This document shows positions 54,374 to 63,664 of a DNA stretch of 64,000 nt, in pieces. The notes beneath the pieces are model-generated. The model ran no database searches. It had not been told where the DNA came from and saw nothing but the letters and a program-made list of their open reading frames with translations. This DNA comes from Eisenbergiella porci (GTDB lineage: Bacteria > Bacillota > Clostridia > Lachnospirales > Lachnospiraceae). The DNA lies in the NCBI RefSeq assembly GCF_009696275.1, contig NZ_VUMI01000002.1, positions 186,001-250,000 of the forward strand, in the 5' to 3' direction. The position numbers and the translations under genes are program-made. The stretch's first letter is position 1; every line of letters begins with the position of its first letter.

Positions 54374-55644
54374 AAATTCTGATTGTAGGCGGCGGCGGAC
54401 GGGAGCATGCGATTGCGGCAGCCGTGGCCAGAAGCCCGAAAGCAGATAAAATATACTGTGCGCCCGGAAATGCAGGTATTGCCGAAGTGGCTGAATGCGT
54501 CCCCCTGGGCGTGGATGAATTTGATAAAATCGCTTCCTTCGCAAAGAAAAAGGAAGTGGATCTGGTGATTGTAGGGCCGGATGATCCTCTGGCTGCGGGC
54601 ATTGTGGATGTCCTTGAGGCAGCGGGGCTCCGTGTGTTCGGCCCCAGGAAAAATGCGGCGATTCTGGAAGGAAGCAAGGCTTTTTCCAAAGATTTAATGA
54701 AAAAATACAATATCCCCACAGCAGCCTATGAAACCTTTGATGATGCGCAGAAGGCAGTGGAATACCTGGAAACGGCCAGCTTCCCTATCGTGCTGAAGGC
54801 AGACGGGCTGGCATTGGGCAAAGGGGTGCTTATCTGCAATACAAAGGAAGAAGCGCTGGAAGGCGTGAAAAGCATTATGACGGATAAGCAGTTCGGTTCC
54901 GCCGGCAACCGTATGGTGGTGGAGGAATACATGACCGGACGCGAGGTTTCCGTACTTTCCTTTGTTGACGGAAAGCATATCAAAATTATGACCTCCGCAC
55001 AGGATCATAAACGCGCCTGCGACGGGGACAAGGGCCTGAATACGGGCGGCATGGGAACTTTTTCTCCTTCTCCGTTCTATACGAAAGAAGTTGATGATTT
55101 CTGTAAACAATATATCTATCAGCCCACTGTGGATGCCATGGCGGAGGAAGGAAGGGAATTTAAGGGAATTATTTTCTTCGGCCTGATGCTTACGGAAAAA
55201 GGCCCCAGGGTGCTGGAATACAATGCAAGATTCGGGGATCCTGAAGCGCAGGTTGTGCTTCCGCGTATGAAGAACGATATCATAGATGTAGTGGAAGCGT
55301 GCATTGACGGCACCCTGGATCAGATTGAGCTGCAGTTTGAAGACAATGCGGCGGTCTGCGTGGTGCTGGCATCACAGGGCTATCCGGTAAAATACGAAAA
55401 GGGCCTTAAGATAAGCGGCCTGGAGAAATTCAAAGACGCCGACGGTTATTTCTGCTATCATGCCGGAACCAGATTCGACAATGAAGGGAACATCGTGACT
55501 AACGGCGGCAGGGTTCTCGGCATCACCGCAACGGGCAAGGACCTGAAGGCGGCGAGAGCCAACGCCTATGAGGCCGCCGGCTGGGTTGACTTTGCCAATA
55601 AGTATATGCGTACGGATATCGGCAAAGCTATTGACGAGGCGTAA
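54370..55644 (+). CDS. purD: Phosphoribosylamine-glycine ligase (GAR synthetase)
   Basis: Second step of purine synthesis. The 424-residue ATP-grasp enzyme begins [15 protein letters not shown] and has LKADGLALGKGV (ATP site) and LEYNARFGDPEAQVVLPR (signature). It overlaps purN in ATGA. Many Firmicutes have purH between purN and purD; here purH is absent from the cluster. Confidence 0.95.
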   Translation: MKILIVGGGGREHAIAAAVARSPKADKIYCAPGNAGIAEVAECVPLGVDEFDKIASFAKKKEVDLVIVGPDDPLAAGIVDVLEAAGLRVFGPRKNAAILEGSKAFSKDLMKKYNIPTAAYETFDDAQKAVEYLETASFPIVLKADGLALGKGVLICNTKEEALEGVKSIMTDKQFGSAGNRMVVEEYMTGREVSVLSFVDGKHIKIMTSAQDHKRACDGDKGLNTGGMGTFSPSPFYTKEVDDFCKQYIYQPTVDAMAEEGREFKGIIFFGLMLTEKGPRVLEYNARFGDPEAQVVLPRMKNDIIDVVEACIDGTLDQIELQFEDNAAVCVVLASQGYPVKYEKGLKISGLEKFKDADGYFCYHAGTRFDNEGNIVTNGGRVLGITATGKDLKAARANAYEAAGWVDFANKYMRTDIGKAIDEA

Positions 55645-55670
55645 ACCACAAATGGTAAAGGGGTCAGGAA

Positions 55671-56867
55671 ATGAACAGGATAAAAACGAAAAGTACAGGT
55701 ATAGTGCTTCGGATTACGGCAGTTTTGACAGCTATATTGTTTTGCGCCGCAGTGCCGGCACAGACAGCGCTGACGGGACATGCAACCAATAGCCTGGGCA
55801 GTCAGGGCAGTGTCAATAACGGTGATTCGGAAGGCGGCAATGAGGGTGCGGAAGATGCCGGAGGAGACGACGCAGAATTAAATGAAATTATAAACGAAAA
55901 TTCTGAGGAAGGCATAAACGGCACTACGGTAGCCAAAATCAAAATAATTGCCGCCAGCGCCCGTGTCCGTTCCGAAGCCTCTACCAATTCAAGTGTGGTT
56001 GGAAGCCTTTCTTCCGGTGATGTTATGGATGTAACCGGGGAAACCACAGGAAGCGAAGGAAAGATCTGGTATCAGATTACCGGAGAAAAGGACGGCAAGG
56101 CGATCAACGGATATGTACGCGAGGATACGCTGGAAATAGCGGAAACTGTGCAGCCGGCTGCACCTGCGGAGCCGCCTGAGGAAACGCCTGCGGAGACTCC
56201 TTCCGATACGGCGCCGTCCACCAATGACTATGATGTCAGCTATGCGGATGACGGAACTGGAACGAATGACTGGTATCTGAACGACAACATCAATGGTACG
56301 AGATATAAGGTTTCCGATCTTCTCGGAGCTGCCCAGACTAATGAGAGCAATATTGCCGAAATGGAGAAGCAGACGGGAAGCCTTCGTATGATAATCATTA
56401 TTCTTGCGGTTATCGTAGGCCTGCTCGTTGTTGCCGTAACCGTTTTAATCTTCAAGCTGAAGGGAACCTATGACGACGGCTATGATGAATTTGACGATGA
56501 CGACGATGAAATGGATGACGACGACGGGGACGACATGGACGAAGACGATGAGGATGATGAGGACGACGAAGATGATGATGACTACGTCCCCAGAAGAAGC
56601 AGGAGAGGTATGGGCAAAGCCTCCCGCGGCGGCAGAGGTTCCCGCAGAAGAAGCCGCTATGAATATGAGGATGAAGAGGATGATGAGGACGACGATGAGG
56701 AGGACGATGAAGATATGTACCCCGATGAAGTCTCCTATGAGGAACCTTCCAGAAGAAGCTCCAAAGCCTCAGGAAAGGGCAGGAAATCTCAGGATTATAA
56801 GCCCCGTAATTTCCTCGATGTGGATGAAGATGATGATCTGGACTTTGAATTCCTTGATTTAAAATAA
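55671..56867 (+). CDS. SH3b-domain membrane protein with acidic Asp-rich tail
   Basis: The 398-residue protein has an N-terminal signal sequence or anchor (about 10-32), an extracellular SH3b domain (about 85-150; ARVRSEASTNSSVVGSLSSGD and GYVREDTLEI), a Pro-rich linker, and a membrane helix (about 238-262; MIIIILAVIVGLLVVAVTVLI). The cytosolic tail alternates strongly acidic blocks (Asp/Glu runs near 270-305 and 340-360) with Arg/Gly/Ser-rich patches (RRSRRGMGKASRGGRG). The start follows AAAGGGG. It may sense or bind cell wall outside and an RNA, DNA or protein partner inside; that is inference. It lies directly after purD. Confidence 0.75.
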   Translation: MNRIKTKSTGIVLRITAVLTAILFCAAVPAQTALTGHATNSLGSQGSVNNGDSEGGNEGAEDAGGDDAELNEIINENSEEGINGTTVAKIKIIAASARVRSEASTNSSVVGSLSSGDVMDVTGETTGSEGKIWYQITGEKDGKAINGYVREDTLEIAETVQPAAPAEPPEETPAETPSDTAPSTNDYDVSYADDGTGTNDWYLNDNINGTRYKVSDLLGAAQTNESNIAEMEKQTGSLRMIIIILAVIVGLLVVAVTVLIFKLKGTYDDGYDEFDDDDDEMDDDDGDDMDEDDEDDEDDEDDDDYVPRRSRRGMGKASRGGRGSRRRSRYEYEDEEDDEDDDEEDDEDMYPDEVSYEEPSRRSSKASGKGRKSQDYKPRNFLDVDEDDDLDFEFLDLK

Positions 56868-57003
56868 CTGTTCAGTATTCTTACAGTTACGATTAAAATA
56901 ACCGCAACAGTACAGCGCCCTTACCGCCGGGGATTACAGAACCGGCCGGTGCAGGGCTGAGGATAATAACGGCTGCCACGCTCCGCGGACCAGCCTTATG
57001 TTT

Positions 57004-57043
57004 AAAAAAGCCGCTGAGTAAGTAGGACTACAGCGGCTTTTTT
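57004..57043 (+). terminator. Terminator after the SH3b gene
   Basis: AAAAAAGCCGCTG (57004-57016) pairs with CAGCGGCTTTTTT (57031-57043), a perfect 13-bp stem ending in a T-run. Confidence 0.92.
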
Positions 57044-57144
57044 GAATCAAATGCCGGTTTACGTAAAAACAGCCGTTTCTGTAATAAATTTCCACTGACA
57101 AAACAATGGGACGGATATCCCGGCGCCTGAAAACCGAAAAGCGG

Positions 57145-57182
57145 TTGACAGGATGTGCTCTCTGTTATACTATAAATATAAC
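57145..57182 (+). promoter_or_regulatory. Promoter and operator of the gntR-clpC operon
   Basis: A consensus -35 TTGACA (57145-57150) and TACTAT (57168-57173) are 17 nt apart. The -10 lies within the dyad GTTATACTATAAATATAAC (57164-57182), well placed for autorepression by the GntR protein encoded next. No CtsR-type heptad repeat is visible. Confidence 0.7.
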
Positions 57183-57219
57183 AAATGAATAACAGAAAGA
57201 AGAGCGATGCGGATTGGAA

Positions 57220-57597
57220 ATGATTATAGAGATTGATTTTAACAGTGATGAAGCTTTATATATGCAGCTGAGAAACCAGATAATTCTCGGAATAGCCACA
57301 AACCGCTTCCATGAAGGCGATGTGCTCCCAAGTGTGAGGCAGCTTGCCGACACCATTGGAATTAACATGCATACCGTGAATAAGGCATATACCGTATTAA
57401 AACAGGAAGGCTTTGTTAAGGTAGACAGAAGAAAAGGTGCGGTGATTGCCGTTGATGAAGGCAAGAAGCAGGCTATGCTGGAGACCCGGGAGGATATGCG
57501 GGTTTTGCTGGCCAAAGCAAGCTGCAAGAATATTTCCCGGGAAGAAGTGCATGCTTTAATTGATGAAATCTATGAAGAATATGGAGGACTGGAATAA
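57220..57597 (+). CDS. GntR-family (YtrA-type) regulator
   Basis: The 125-residue protein has a GntR winged HTH (about 10-70; QLRNQIILGIATNRFHEGDVLPSVRQLA and INMHTVNKAYTVLKQEGFV) and a short C-terminal helix tail, as in the YtrA subfamily. ATG 57220 gives the usual MIIEIDFNSDEALYMQL start; an in-frame TTG lies six bases upstream. Its stop overlaps the clpC start (TAATG), so it is co-translated with clpC and probably regulates it. Confidence 0.85.
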   Translation: MIIEIDFNSDEALYMQLRNQIILGIATNRFHEGDVLPSVRQLADTIGINMHTVNKAYTVLKQEGFVKVDRRKGAVIAVDEGKKQAMLETREDMRVLLAKASCKNISREEVHALIDEIYEEYGGLE

Positions 57598-60038
57598 TGC
57601 AGTCACAGTATACAGATAAGGCCAGATCGGCCCTTATGCTGGCTGAGAAGGCCGCCAGGAAGTTAAAGCAGAATTATGTGGGAACCGAGCATATCCTGCT
57701 GGGACTCCTGGAAGAAGGAACCGGTGTGGCCGCCAGAGTCCTGATCGAAAATGGAGCCAATGAACTGGAAATCCGTGAAATGATCGAGGATCTGATTGCG
57801 CCTGTTTCCGATACTCCGGTAAAGGAAAGGGACGGTTATTCGCCCCGTGCCATGGCGATACTGGAAGAAAGCCACAGGCAGGCGGCACGTTTTAATTCGG
57901 CGCTGACCGGAACGGAACACATCCTGCTTTCCCTGCTCAGGGAAGGGGAGAACGTAGCTGTCAGGCTGCTGAACACCTGCGGCCTTCAGCCGCAGAAGCT
58001 GTATATGGATACCCTTGCAGCTATGGGGCTGGATCCGGGGCAGTACAAGGAAGAACTCATTAAGAAACAGAAAAAGAAGGGAAGCACCGCCACACTGGAG
58101 CAGTACAGCAGGGATATGACCGCGCTGGCCAGAGACGGCAGGCTGGATCCTGTTATTGGAAGAGAAGAGGAAATCAGCCGGGTTATCCAGATACTCAGCA
58201 GGAGAACGAAGAATAATCCCTGCCTGGTGGGAGAACCGGGCGTTGGTAAAACGGCAATTGTGGAAGGGCTTGCTTCCAAAATTGTGGCCGGCGAGGTGCC
58301 GGATACAGTGAAAAACAAACGGGTACTTATGCTGGATTTGTCAGGCATGATTGCCGGAAGCAAGTACAGAGGCGAATTTGAGGAGCGTATTAAGAAGGTA
58401 ATCAAAGAGGTGACGGAGGATGGGAACATCCTGCTGTTCCTGGATGAGCTGCACACCCTGATCGGCGCAGGCGGCGCGGAGGGGGCGATTGACGCCTCCA
58501 ATATTCTGAAGCCATCCCTTGCCAGAGGGGAAATCCAGCTGATCGGCGCCACAACAATTACGGAATACCGTAAATATATTGAGAAGGATGCCGCCCTGGA
58601 AAGAAGATTCCAGCCGGTAAATGTGGAGGAACCCACAGAGGAAGAGGCAGTGCGCATACTGGAGGGAGTGACCCCCAGGTATGAGGATCACCATAAGGTG
58701 AAGATCCTTCCCGAGGCTATTGAGGCGGCGGTAAGGCTTTCCAGCAGATATATTAACGACAGGCGCCTGCCTGATAAGGCGATTGATTTAATAGACGAAG
58801 CGGCCTCAGCCGTCCGTCTGCAGCATATGGAGCCGCCGGAAGATATCAGGAAGTTAAACGAAGAGATCCGGGAGCTGGATTTGAAAATAGAAGGCGCCAT
58901 CCGCATTGAAGCCTTTTCCCAGGCCGGTGTCTGGAAACGGGAGCAGGATGAACTGTTGAAAAAGCTGGCCCAGAAGAAAGCGCGGATCGAGAAAAAGAAC
59001 GCCTTAAGAAGGCAGGAGGTCACCGAGAATGACATTGCGGGCGTGGTGGCCATGTGGACCAAAATCCCGGTGAGCAAGCTGGAGGAAAAGGAAAGCGAAC
59101 GGCTGCTGAAGCTGGAAAGCATACTGCATAAGCGTGTTATCGGCCAGGATGAGGCCGTAAGCGCCGTAGCGCGCGCAATGCGCCGCGGCAGGGTCGGACT
59201 CCAGGATCCCAGAAGGCCTATCGGATCTTTTCTGTTCCTGGGGCCTACGGGCGTTGGGAAAACAGAACTGAGCAAGGCGCTGGCAGAGGCTATGTTCGGA
59301 TCGGAGAATGCGTTGATCCGGATCGATATGTCAGAATATATGGAGGGACATTCCGTTTCCAAGCTGATCGGTTCCCCTCCGGGATATGTTGGCTTTGACG
59401 ACGGCGGCCAGCTGTCTGAGAAGGTGCGGCGCAATCCTTATTCCGTGGTGCTTTTCGACGAAGTGGAAAAAGCGCATCCGGACGTATTCAATATCCTGCT
59501 CCAGGTGCTGGATGACGGGCATATTACGGATTCCAAGGGCCGGAAGGTAAGCTTTAAGAATACCGTGCTTATCATGACCTCCAATGCCGGGGCGCAGCGC
59601 ATCATCGATCCGAAGAACCTGGGCTTTACCGCCCATACGGATGAAAAAAAGGATTATGAGAAAATGAAGTCCGGCGTCATGGAAGAGGTAAAAAGGCTGT
59701 TTAAGCCGGAATTTATCAACCGGATCGATGAGATTATGGTTTTCCATCCCCTGACGAAGGAAAATATGAAGCAGATTATAACCCTGCTTTCAAAGGATCT
59801 GACCGACAGATGCCAAAAGCAGCTGAATATTTCGCTGACCATTACGCCGGCGGCCAAGAATTATATCGTTGAGAAGCATTCCGACCTGAAAATGGGGGCG
59901 CGTCCCCTGAAGAGGGCCATCCAGAATATGGTTGAGGACGCCCTAGCGGAAGAAATCCTTGCGAGAAGGATTCAGCCGGGAGATAATGTAACCGTAGGGT
60001 GTAAGGAAGGAAAGATTACCTTTCAGGTAAAAAAGTAA
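57597..60038 (+). CDS. clpC: ClpC-type AAA+ unfoldase
   Basis: The 813-residue protein unfolds proteins for ClpP or refolds them. It has two Clp N repeats (about 5-70 and 80-145), a first AAA+ domain with Walker A GEPGVGKT (212-219) and LFLDELHTLIG, a middle coiled-coil domain (about 415-475), and a second AAA+ domain with GPTGVGKT (549-556) and VVLFDEVEKAHPDVFN. The C-terminal Clp small domain ends near GDNVTVG. Length and order fit ClpC rather than ClpB or ClpA. The usual neighbours ctsR, mcsA and mcsB are absent; a GntR gene stands in their place. Confidence 0.93.
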   Translation: MQSQYTDKARSALMLAEKAARKLKQNYVGTEHILLGLLEEGTGVAARVLIENGANELEIREMIEDLIAPVSDTPVKERDGYSPRAMAILEESHRQAARFNSALTGTEHILLSLLREGENVAVRLLNTCGLQPQKLYMDTLAAMGLDPGQYKEELIKKQKKKGSTATLEQYSRDMTALARDGRLDPVIGREEEISRVIQILSRRTKNNPCLVGEPGVGKTAIVEGLASKIVAGEVPDTVKNKRVLMLDLSGMIAGSKYRGEFEERIKKVIKEVTEDGNILLFLDELHTLIGAGGAEGAIDASNILKPSLARGEIQLIGATTITEYRKYIEKDAALERRFQPVNVEEPTEEEAVRILEGVTPRYEDHHKVKILPEAIEAAVRLSSRYINDRRLPDKAIDLIDEAASAVRLQHMEPPEDIRKLNEEIRELDLKIEGAIRIEAFSQAGVWKREQDELLKKLAQKKARIEKKNALRRQEVTENDIAGVVAMWTKIPVSKLEEKESERLLKLESILHKRVIGQDEAVSAVARAMRRGRVGLQDPRRPIGSFLFLGPTGVGKTELSKALAEAMFGSENALIRIDMSEYMEGHSVSKLIGSPPGYVGFDDGGQLSEKVRRNPYSVVLFDEVEKAHPDVFNILLQVLDDGHITDSKGRKVSFKNTVLIMTSNAGAQRIIDPKNLGFTAHTDEKKDYEKMKSGVMEEVKRLFKPEFINRIDEIMVFHPLTKENMKQIITLLSKDLTDRCQKQLNISLTITPAAKNYIVEKHSDLKMGARPLKRAIQNMVEDALAEEILARRIQPGDNVTVGCKEGKITFQVKK

Positions 60039-60124
60039 CTGTGAAGCAGTTTCATGGTTACGGTAAGAATACAGTTTTAAACAGTTAACCCCGAGAGGAA
60101 CCATATGAAGGAGGACAAAAGAAA

Positions 60125-60535
60125 ATGGCAGTAGTAAATGAATTAATCCGCGCAGAGGCAGACGGCAGCATCAGCTTTGGGAACCATACCCTTGCTGAAA
60201 AAGCAAAGCTGGAGGATTTTTCCCACGAAGGAGATCTGTATAAGGTGAAAACCTACCAGACCATGACCAAGCTGGAGAAAAACGGCATGTTTGTCTATGA
60301 ATCTGTTCCGGGAACCAGTGTTCTTGAGTTCACGGAGAGCGAGGACGGCGTGAGCTTTGTGGTAGAAGGCAATGAGGACGCACAGCTCACCATCGGACTG
60401 CAGGATGATACGGAATACGATGTGCAGATTAATGGAGAGGATGCCGGAAGGATGTGCACGAACCTGGGCGGCAAGCTGAGTCTTTCCGTAGAGCTTGCAG
60501 GCGCGGGAGAAGTGAAGGTAGACATCCATAAATAA
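60125..60535 (+). CDS. Small conserved protein ('endosialidase'-labelled family), function unknown
   Basis: A 136-residue cytosolic protein behind AAGGAGG. It is built of short beta strands (for example DGSISFGNHTLAEKAKLEDF, GVSFVVEGNEDAQLTIGL and GEVKVDIHK). Close relatives in Lachnospiraceae are, as I recall, named endosialidase, but I see no catalytic motif that justifies the name. It sits between clpC and radA, which may hint at a stress or housekeeping role. Confidence 0.7.
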   Translation: MAVVNELIRAEADGSISFGNHTLAEKAKLEDFSHEGDLYKVKTYQTMTKLEKNGMFVYESVPGTSVLEFTESEDGVSFVVEGNEDAQLTIGLQDDTEYDVQINGEDAGRMCTNLGGKLSLSVELAGAGEVKVDIHK

Positions 60536-60567
60536 GCGCTGCTTAACAATGAAAGATCAGGAGGGCA

Positions 60568-60591
60568 GGGGCGGTTTTCCGCCCCTTTTTT
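60568..60591 (+). terminator. Terminator-like hairpin five bases before radA
   Basis: GGGGCGG (60568-60574), loop TTTT, CCGCCCC (60579-60585) and a T-run to 60591 form a textbook terminator for the preceding gene. The radA ATG is at 60596. The only good ribosome site, GGAGG near 60560, lies before the stem. Confidence 0.85.
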
Positions 60592-60595
60592 AAAT

Positions 60596-61975
60596 ATGGC
60601 GAAAGCAAAATCAGGAACTGTGTTTTATTGTCAGGAATGCGGCTATGAGTCGTCCAAATGGATGGGGCAGTGTCCGGGCTGCCATACCTGGAACAGCTTT
60701 GTGGAGGAGCCGGTGAGGAAGGCCGCTTCCAGGAGCGCTGTCGTGGAGCGCACGGCGGGACTGTCCTCCGGCGGGAAGAAGCCGTCCACTCTTGCGGAAA
60801 TATCCATGGAAAAAGAAGAGCGTATCCTGACGGGAATCGGAGAGCTGGACCGGGTGCTGGGCGGCGGAATTGTCGCCGGCTCCCTTGTGCTTGTGGGAGG
60901 AGATCCGGGAATCGGGAAATCCACCCTGCTGCTGCAGATGTGCCGGCTCCTGTCCGAAAAGGAGAAAAAGGTACTTTATATTTCCGGGGAGGAGTCCCTG
61001 CAGCAAATTAAAATGCGGGCGCAGAGAATCGGGAATTTCAGCGATTCGCTGCAGCTTTTGTGTGAAACCAACCTGGGTGACATAGAAGAGGCGATTGCCA
61101 GGGAGAAGCCGGAAATCGTGATTATAGACTCCATCCAGACCATGTACCAGGAGGAGGTTTCCGCAGCGCCGGGAAGCGTTTCCCAGGTGAGGGAGTCCAC
61201 GGGGGTTTTCCTCAAGCTGGCAAAGGGCTATGGCATTTCCATTTTTATTGTAGGACATGTGACAAAGGAGGGAACCGTGGCAGGCCCCCGTGTGCTGGAG
61301 CATATGGTGGATACCGTTCTCTATTTTGAAGGAGACAGGCATGCCTCCTACCGGATACTGCGCGGCGTCAAAAACCGGTTTGGATCCACCAACGAAATCG
61401 GTGTGTTTGAGATGCGTCAGGAAGGCCTGTGCGAGGTGAAAAATCCGTCCGAGTTCATGCTTAACGGTAAGCCGGAAGGGGCCAGCGGTTCGGTGGTTTC
61501 CTGCTCTTTGGAGGGAACCAGGCCCATTCTGGTGGAGATTCAGGCGCTGGTTTGCCAGAGCAACTTCGGATTTCCCAGACGCCAGGCGGCGGGGACGGAT
61601 TTCAACCGGGTGAACCTGCTTATGGCGGTCCTGGAAAAGCGCCTGGGGCTGCAGGTATCCGGCTGCGACGCCTATGTAAATATTGCCGGCGGGATGAAAA
61701 TACAGGAGCCGGCCATCGATCTCGGTATCGTCATGGCTGTGATTTCCAGCTTCCGCAACCGGCCTATCGAGGAGACGATGATTGCCTTCGGCGAGGTAGG
61801 GCTGAGCGGCGAGGTCAGGGCGGTCAGCCAGGCTGCCATCCGTGTATCGGAGGCGAAAAAGCTGGGCTTCAAAACCTGTGTGCTTCCCAAAGTATGTCTG
61901 GACAAGCTGCCCAAAATCGAAGGTATCCGGCTGATCGGCGTGCAATCTGTAAAGGATGTAATGGATATCATTTAA
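60596..61975 (+). CDS. radA: DNA repair protein RadA (Sms)
   Basis: A RecA-like ATPase that drives branch migration in recombination. The 459-residue protein has a C4 zinc finger (C12, C15, C26, C29), Walker A GGDPGIGKST (about 99-108), the RadA-specific KNRFGSTNEIG motif and a C-terminal Lon-protease-like domain (SGCDAYVNIAGGMKIQEPAIDLGI onward). The N-terminus is full length (MAKAKSGTVFYCQECG), so the start is right even though a terminator stem lies just before it. Initiation without a normal ribosome site, or from a promoter near the hairpin, must be assumed. Confidence 0.95.
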   Translation: MAKAKSGTVFYCQECGYESSKWMGQCPGCHTWNSFVEEPVRKAASRSAVVERTAGLSSGGKKPSTLAEISMEKEERILTGIGELDRVLGGGIVAGSLVLVGGDPGIGKSTLLLQMCRLLSEKEKKVLYISGEESLQQIKMRAQRIGNFSDSLQLLCETNLGDIEEAIAREKPEIVIIDSIQTMYQEEVSAAPGSVSQVRESTGVFLKLAKGYGISIFIVGHVTKEGTVAGPRVLEHMVDTVLYFEGDRHASYRILRGVKNRFGSTNEIGVFEMRQEGLCEVKNPSEFMLNGKPEGASGSVVSCSLEGTRPILVEIQALVCQSNFGFPRRQAAGTDFNRVNLLMAVLEKRLGLQVSGCDAYVNIAGGMKIQEPAIDLGIVMAVISSFRNRPIEETMIAFGEVGLSGEVRAVSQAAIRVSEAKKLGFKTCVLPKVCLDKLPKIEGIRLIGVQSVKDVMDII

Positions 61976-62095
61976 AACCGGCTTTGCATAAAAAACGGAT
62001 TATCCCGGAGGGCAGAACCGTGGCAGCGGGAGCCCGGACGGAGGGAAATCAGTAACACGGAAAGCGTTCAGGGAAATTTTTCAGGAATTTTGTCA

Positions 62096-62124
62096 TTGTT
62101 TTTTGGATGGTAAAATGCTATGAT
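62096..62124 (+). promoter_or_regulatory. Promoter of the BMP-family importer operon
   Basis: TTGTTT (62096-62101) and TATGAT (62119-62124) are 17 nt apart, 74 nt before the lipoprotein start. A repeat TGTAATTAG-ctg-TAATTAGG lies just downstream. Confidence 0.5.
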
Positions 62125-62197
62125 TGGTTTGTAATTAGCTGTAATTAGGTTTTTTCGAACATGCCGTCTCGGACGGTAAAAAAAGGAGGATTTTATT

Positions 62198-63424
62198 ATG
62201 AAAAAAGCACTTTCTCTTGCAATGGCTGCCCTGCTTGCACTGTCTTTGACAGCCTGCGGCAATTCCGGCAGCACTGCTCCTGCGGAAAGCGGCGCATCCG
62301 CCCAGGAAACTGCGGCGCCTGCTGAATCTGTGGAAGCGTCTACGGAAGCATCTTCCAGTGAAGCTGCATCCGATACCGCAGATGCCGGCAATGCGGCACT
62401 GAAAATCGCAATTGTATCCAGTCCCTCCGGAGTGGATGACGGTTCCTTTAACGAGGATAACTACAACGGAATTCTTTCCTTTATCGAAAAGAATCCTTCC
62501 TCTACCGTAACTCCTGTAAAAGAGCCTACAGGCGACACCGCTGCAGCCGTTCAGGCGGTAGCTGACATCGTAGCCGATTATGATGCTATTGTATGCTGCG
62601 GTTTCCAGTTTGCCGGAATCGCCCAGATCGCACAGGACAACCCGAATGTGAAGTTCATCCTGGTTGACTCCTTCCCGTCCGATGCAGAAGGCAACGAAGT
62701 GGAAGTAGACAACATTTATGCGATGCAGTTCAAGGAGCAGGAGAGCGGTTTCTTCGCAGGAATGGCTGCTGCTTATGAAACAAAGAGCAACAAGGTTGCC
62801 GTTGTAAACGGTATTGCTTACCCTTCCAACGTTAACTATCAGTACGGCTTTGAGTGCGGCGTAAAGTATGTGAATGAAGTTGACGGCAAGTCAGTGGAGC
62901 TGGTTGAACTTCCTTCCTATGCAGGAACCGACGTAACAGGAGCAAATGTAGGCGGAAACTATATTGGATCCTTTGCTGATGAAGCAACGGGCAAGGTAGT
63001 TGGAAACGCTCTTATTGATGAAGGCGTGGATATCATGTTCGTAGCTGCCGGCGCTTCCGGAAACGGCGTCATCACAGCTGCCAAGGAAGCGGAAGGCGTA
63101 TACATCATCGGCTGTGACGTTGATCAGTATGACGACGGGGCAAACGGAGATGCCAACGTAATCCTTACCAGCGGACTTAAGGTTATGAGCACCAACGTTG
63201 ACAGAGCGCTTACCTCTATTGCTGACGGATCCTTCAAGGGCGGAAACGTAACCCTGGGCGCAGATACCGATTCTACCGGTTATGTAAGCACCAGCGGAAG
63301 ATGCCAGCTGTCCGCAGATACCATCACCAAGATCGATGCGGCTTATGAAAAAGTAAAAGCAGGAGAAATTGTTCCTGCAGCCAACTTCAACGGAATTACT
63401 CCCGATGATTTCAAGGCGGAGTAA
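62198..63424 (+). CDS. BMP-family (nucleoside-type) ABC transporter lipoprotein
   Basis: The 408-residue lipoprotein has a signal peptide with lipobox LSLTACGN (Cys about residue 20), then a low-complexity Ala/Ser/Glu linker to about residue 65, then a BMP (PnrA-like) binding domain (KIAIVSSPSGVDDGSFNEDNYNG to the end). BMP proteins bind purine nucleosides and related compounds outside the cell. The start follows AAGGAGG. An ATPase gene of the matching type begins at 63762. Confidence 0.9.
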   Translation: MKKALSLAMAALLALSLTACGNSGSTAPAESGASAQETAAPAESVEASTEASSSEAASDTADAGNAALKIAIVSSPSGVDDGSFNEDNYNGILSFIEKNPSSTVTPVKEPTGDTAAAVQAVADIVADYDAIVCCGFQFAGIAQIAQDNPNVKFILVDSFPSDAEGNEVEVDNIYAMQFKEQESGFFAGMAAAYETKSNKVAVVNGIAYPSNVNYQYGFECGVKYVNEVDGKSVELVELPSYAGTDVTGANVGGNYIGSFADEATGKVVGNALIDEGVDIMFVAAGASGNGVITAAKEAEGVYIIGCDVDQYDDGANGDANVILTSGLKVMSTNVDRALTSIADGSFKGGNVTLGADTDSTGYVSTSGRCQLSADTITKIDAAYEKVKAGEIVPAANFNGITPDDFKAE

Positions 63425-63563
63425 ATCAAATGCGCCGGTACGGACAGCGGGGCGGTAAATGCGCCTGCCTGGCCTGTTATGGGTATTTGACCTTTGCGGC
63501 AGCTGCCATGCGGATATAGAAGTCATCCGTCCGCTTTGCTGCCTCCGGAAATGAAAGGGAAGG

Positions 63564-63590
63564 CGGGCCGGGATTCCCGGCCCGTTTCTA
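63564..63590 (+). terminator. GC-rich hairpin after the BMP gene
   Basis: CGGGCCGGG (63564-63572) pairs with CCCGGCCCG (63576-63584), loop ATT, then TTTCTATT. Probably a partial terminator that lowers expression of the ATPase relative to the lipoprotein. Confidence 0.7.
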
Positions 63591-63664
63591 TTGAACAGAA
63601 GACTGTTGCGCCAAACGCGGCAGCATTGAACAGCACAGAATGCGGCGCGGCCGCATTCACATGT

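Noticed and set aside
56470-56862. Met/Thr-rich 130-codon frame in the SH3b gene
   Set aside because: It is the shifted reading of the Asp codon runs (GAT/GAC read as ATG/ACG).
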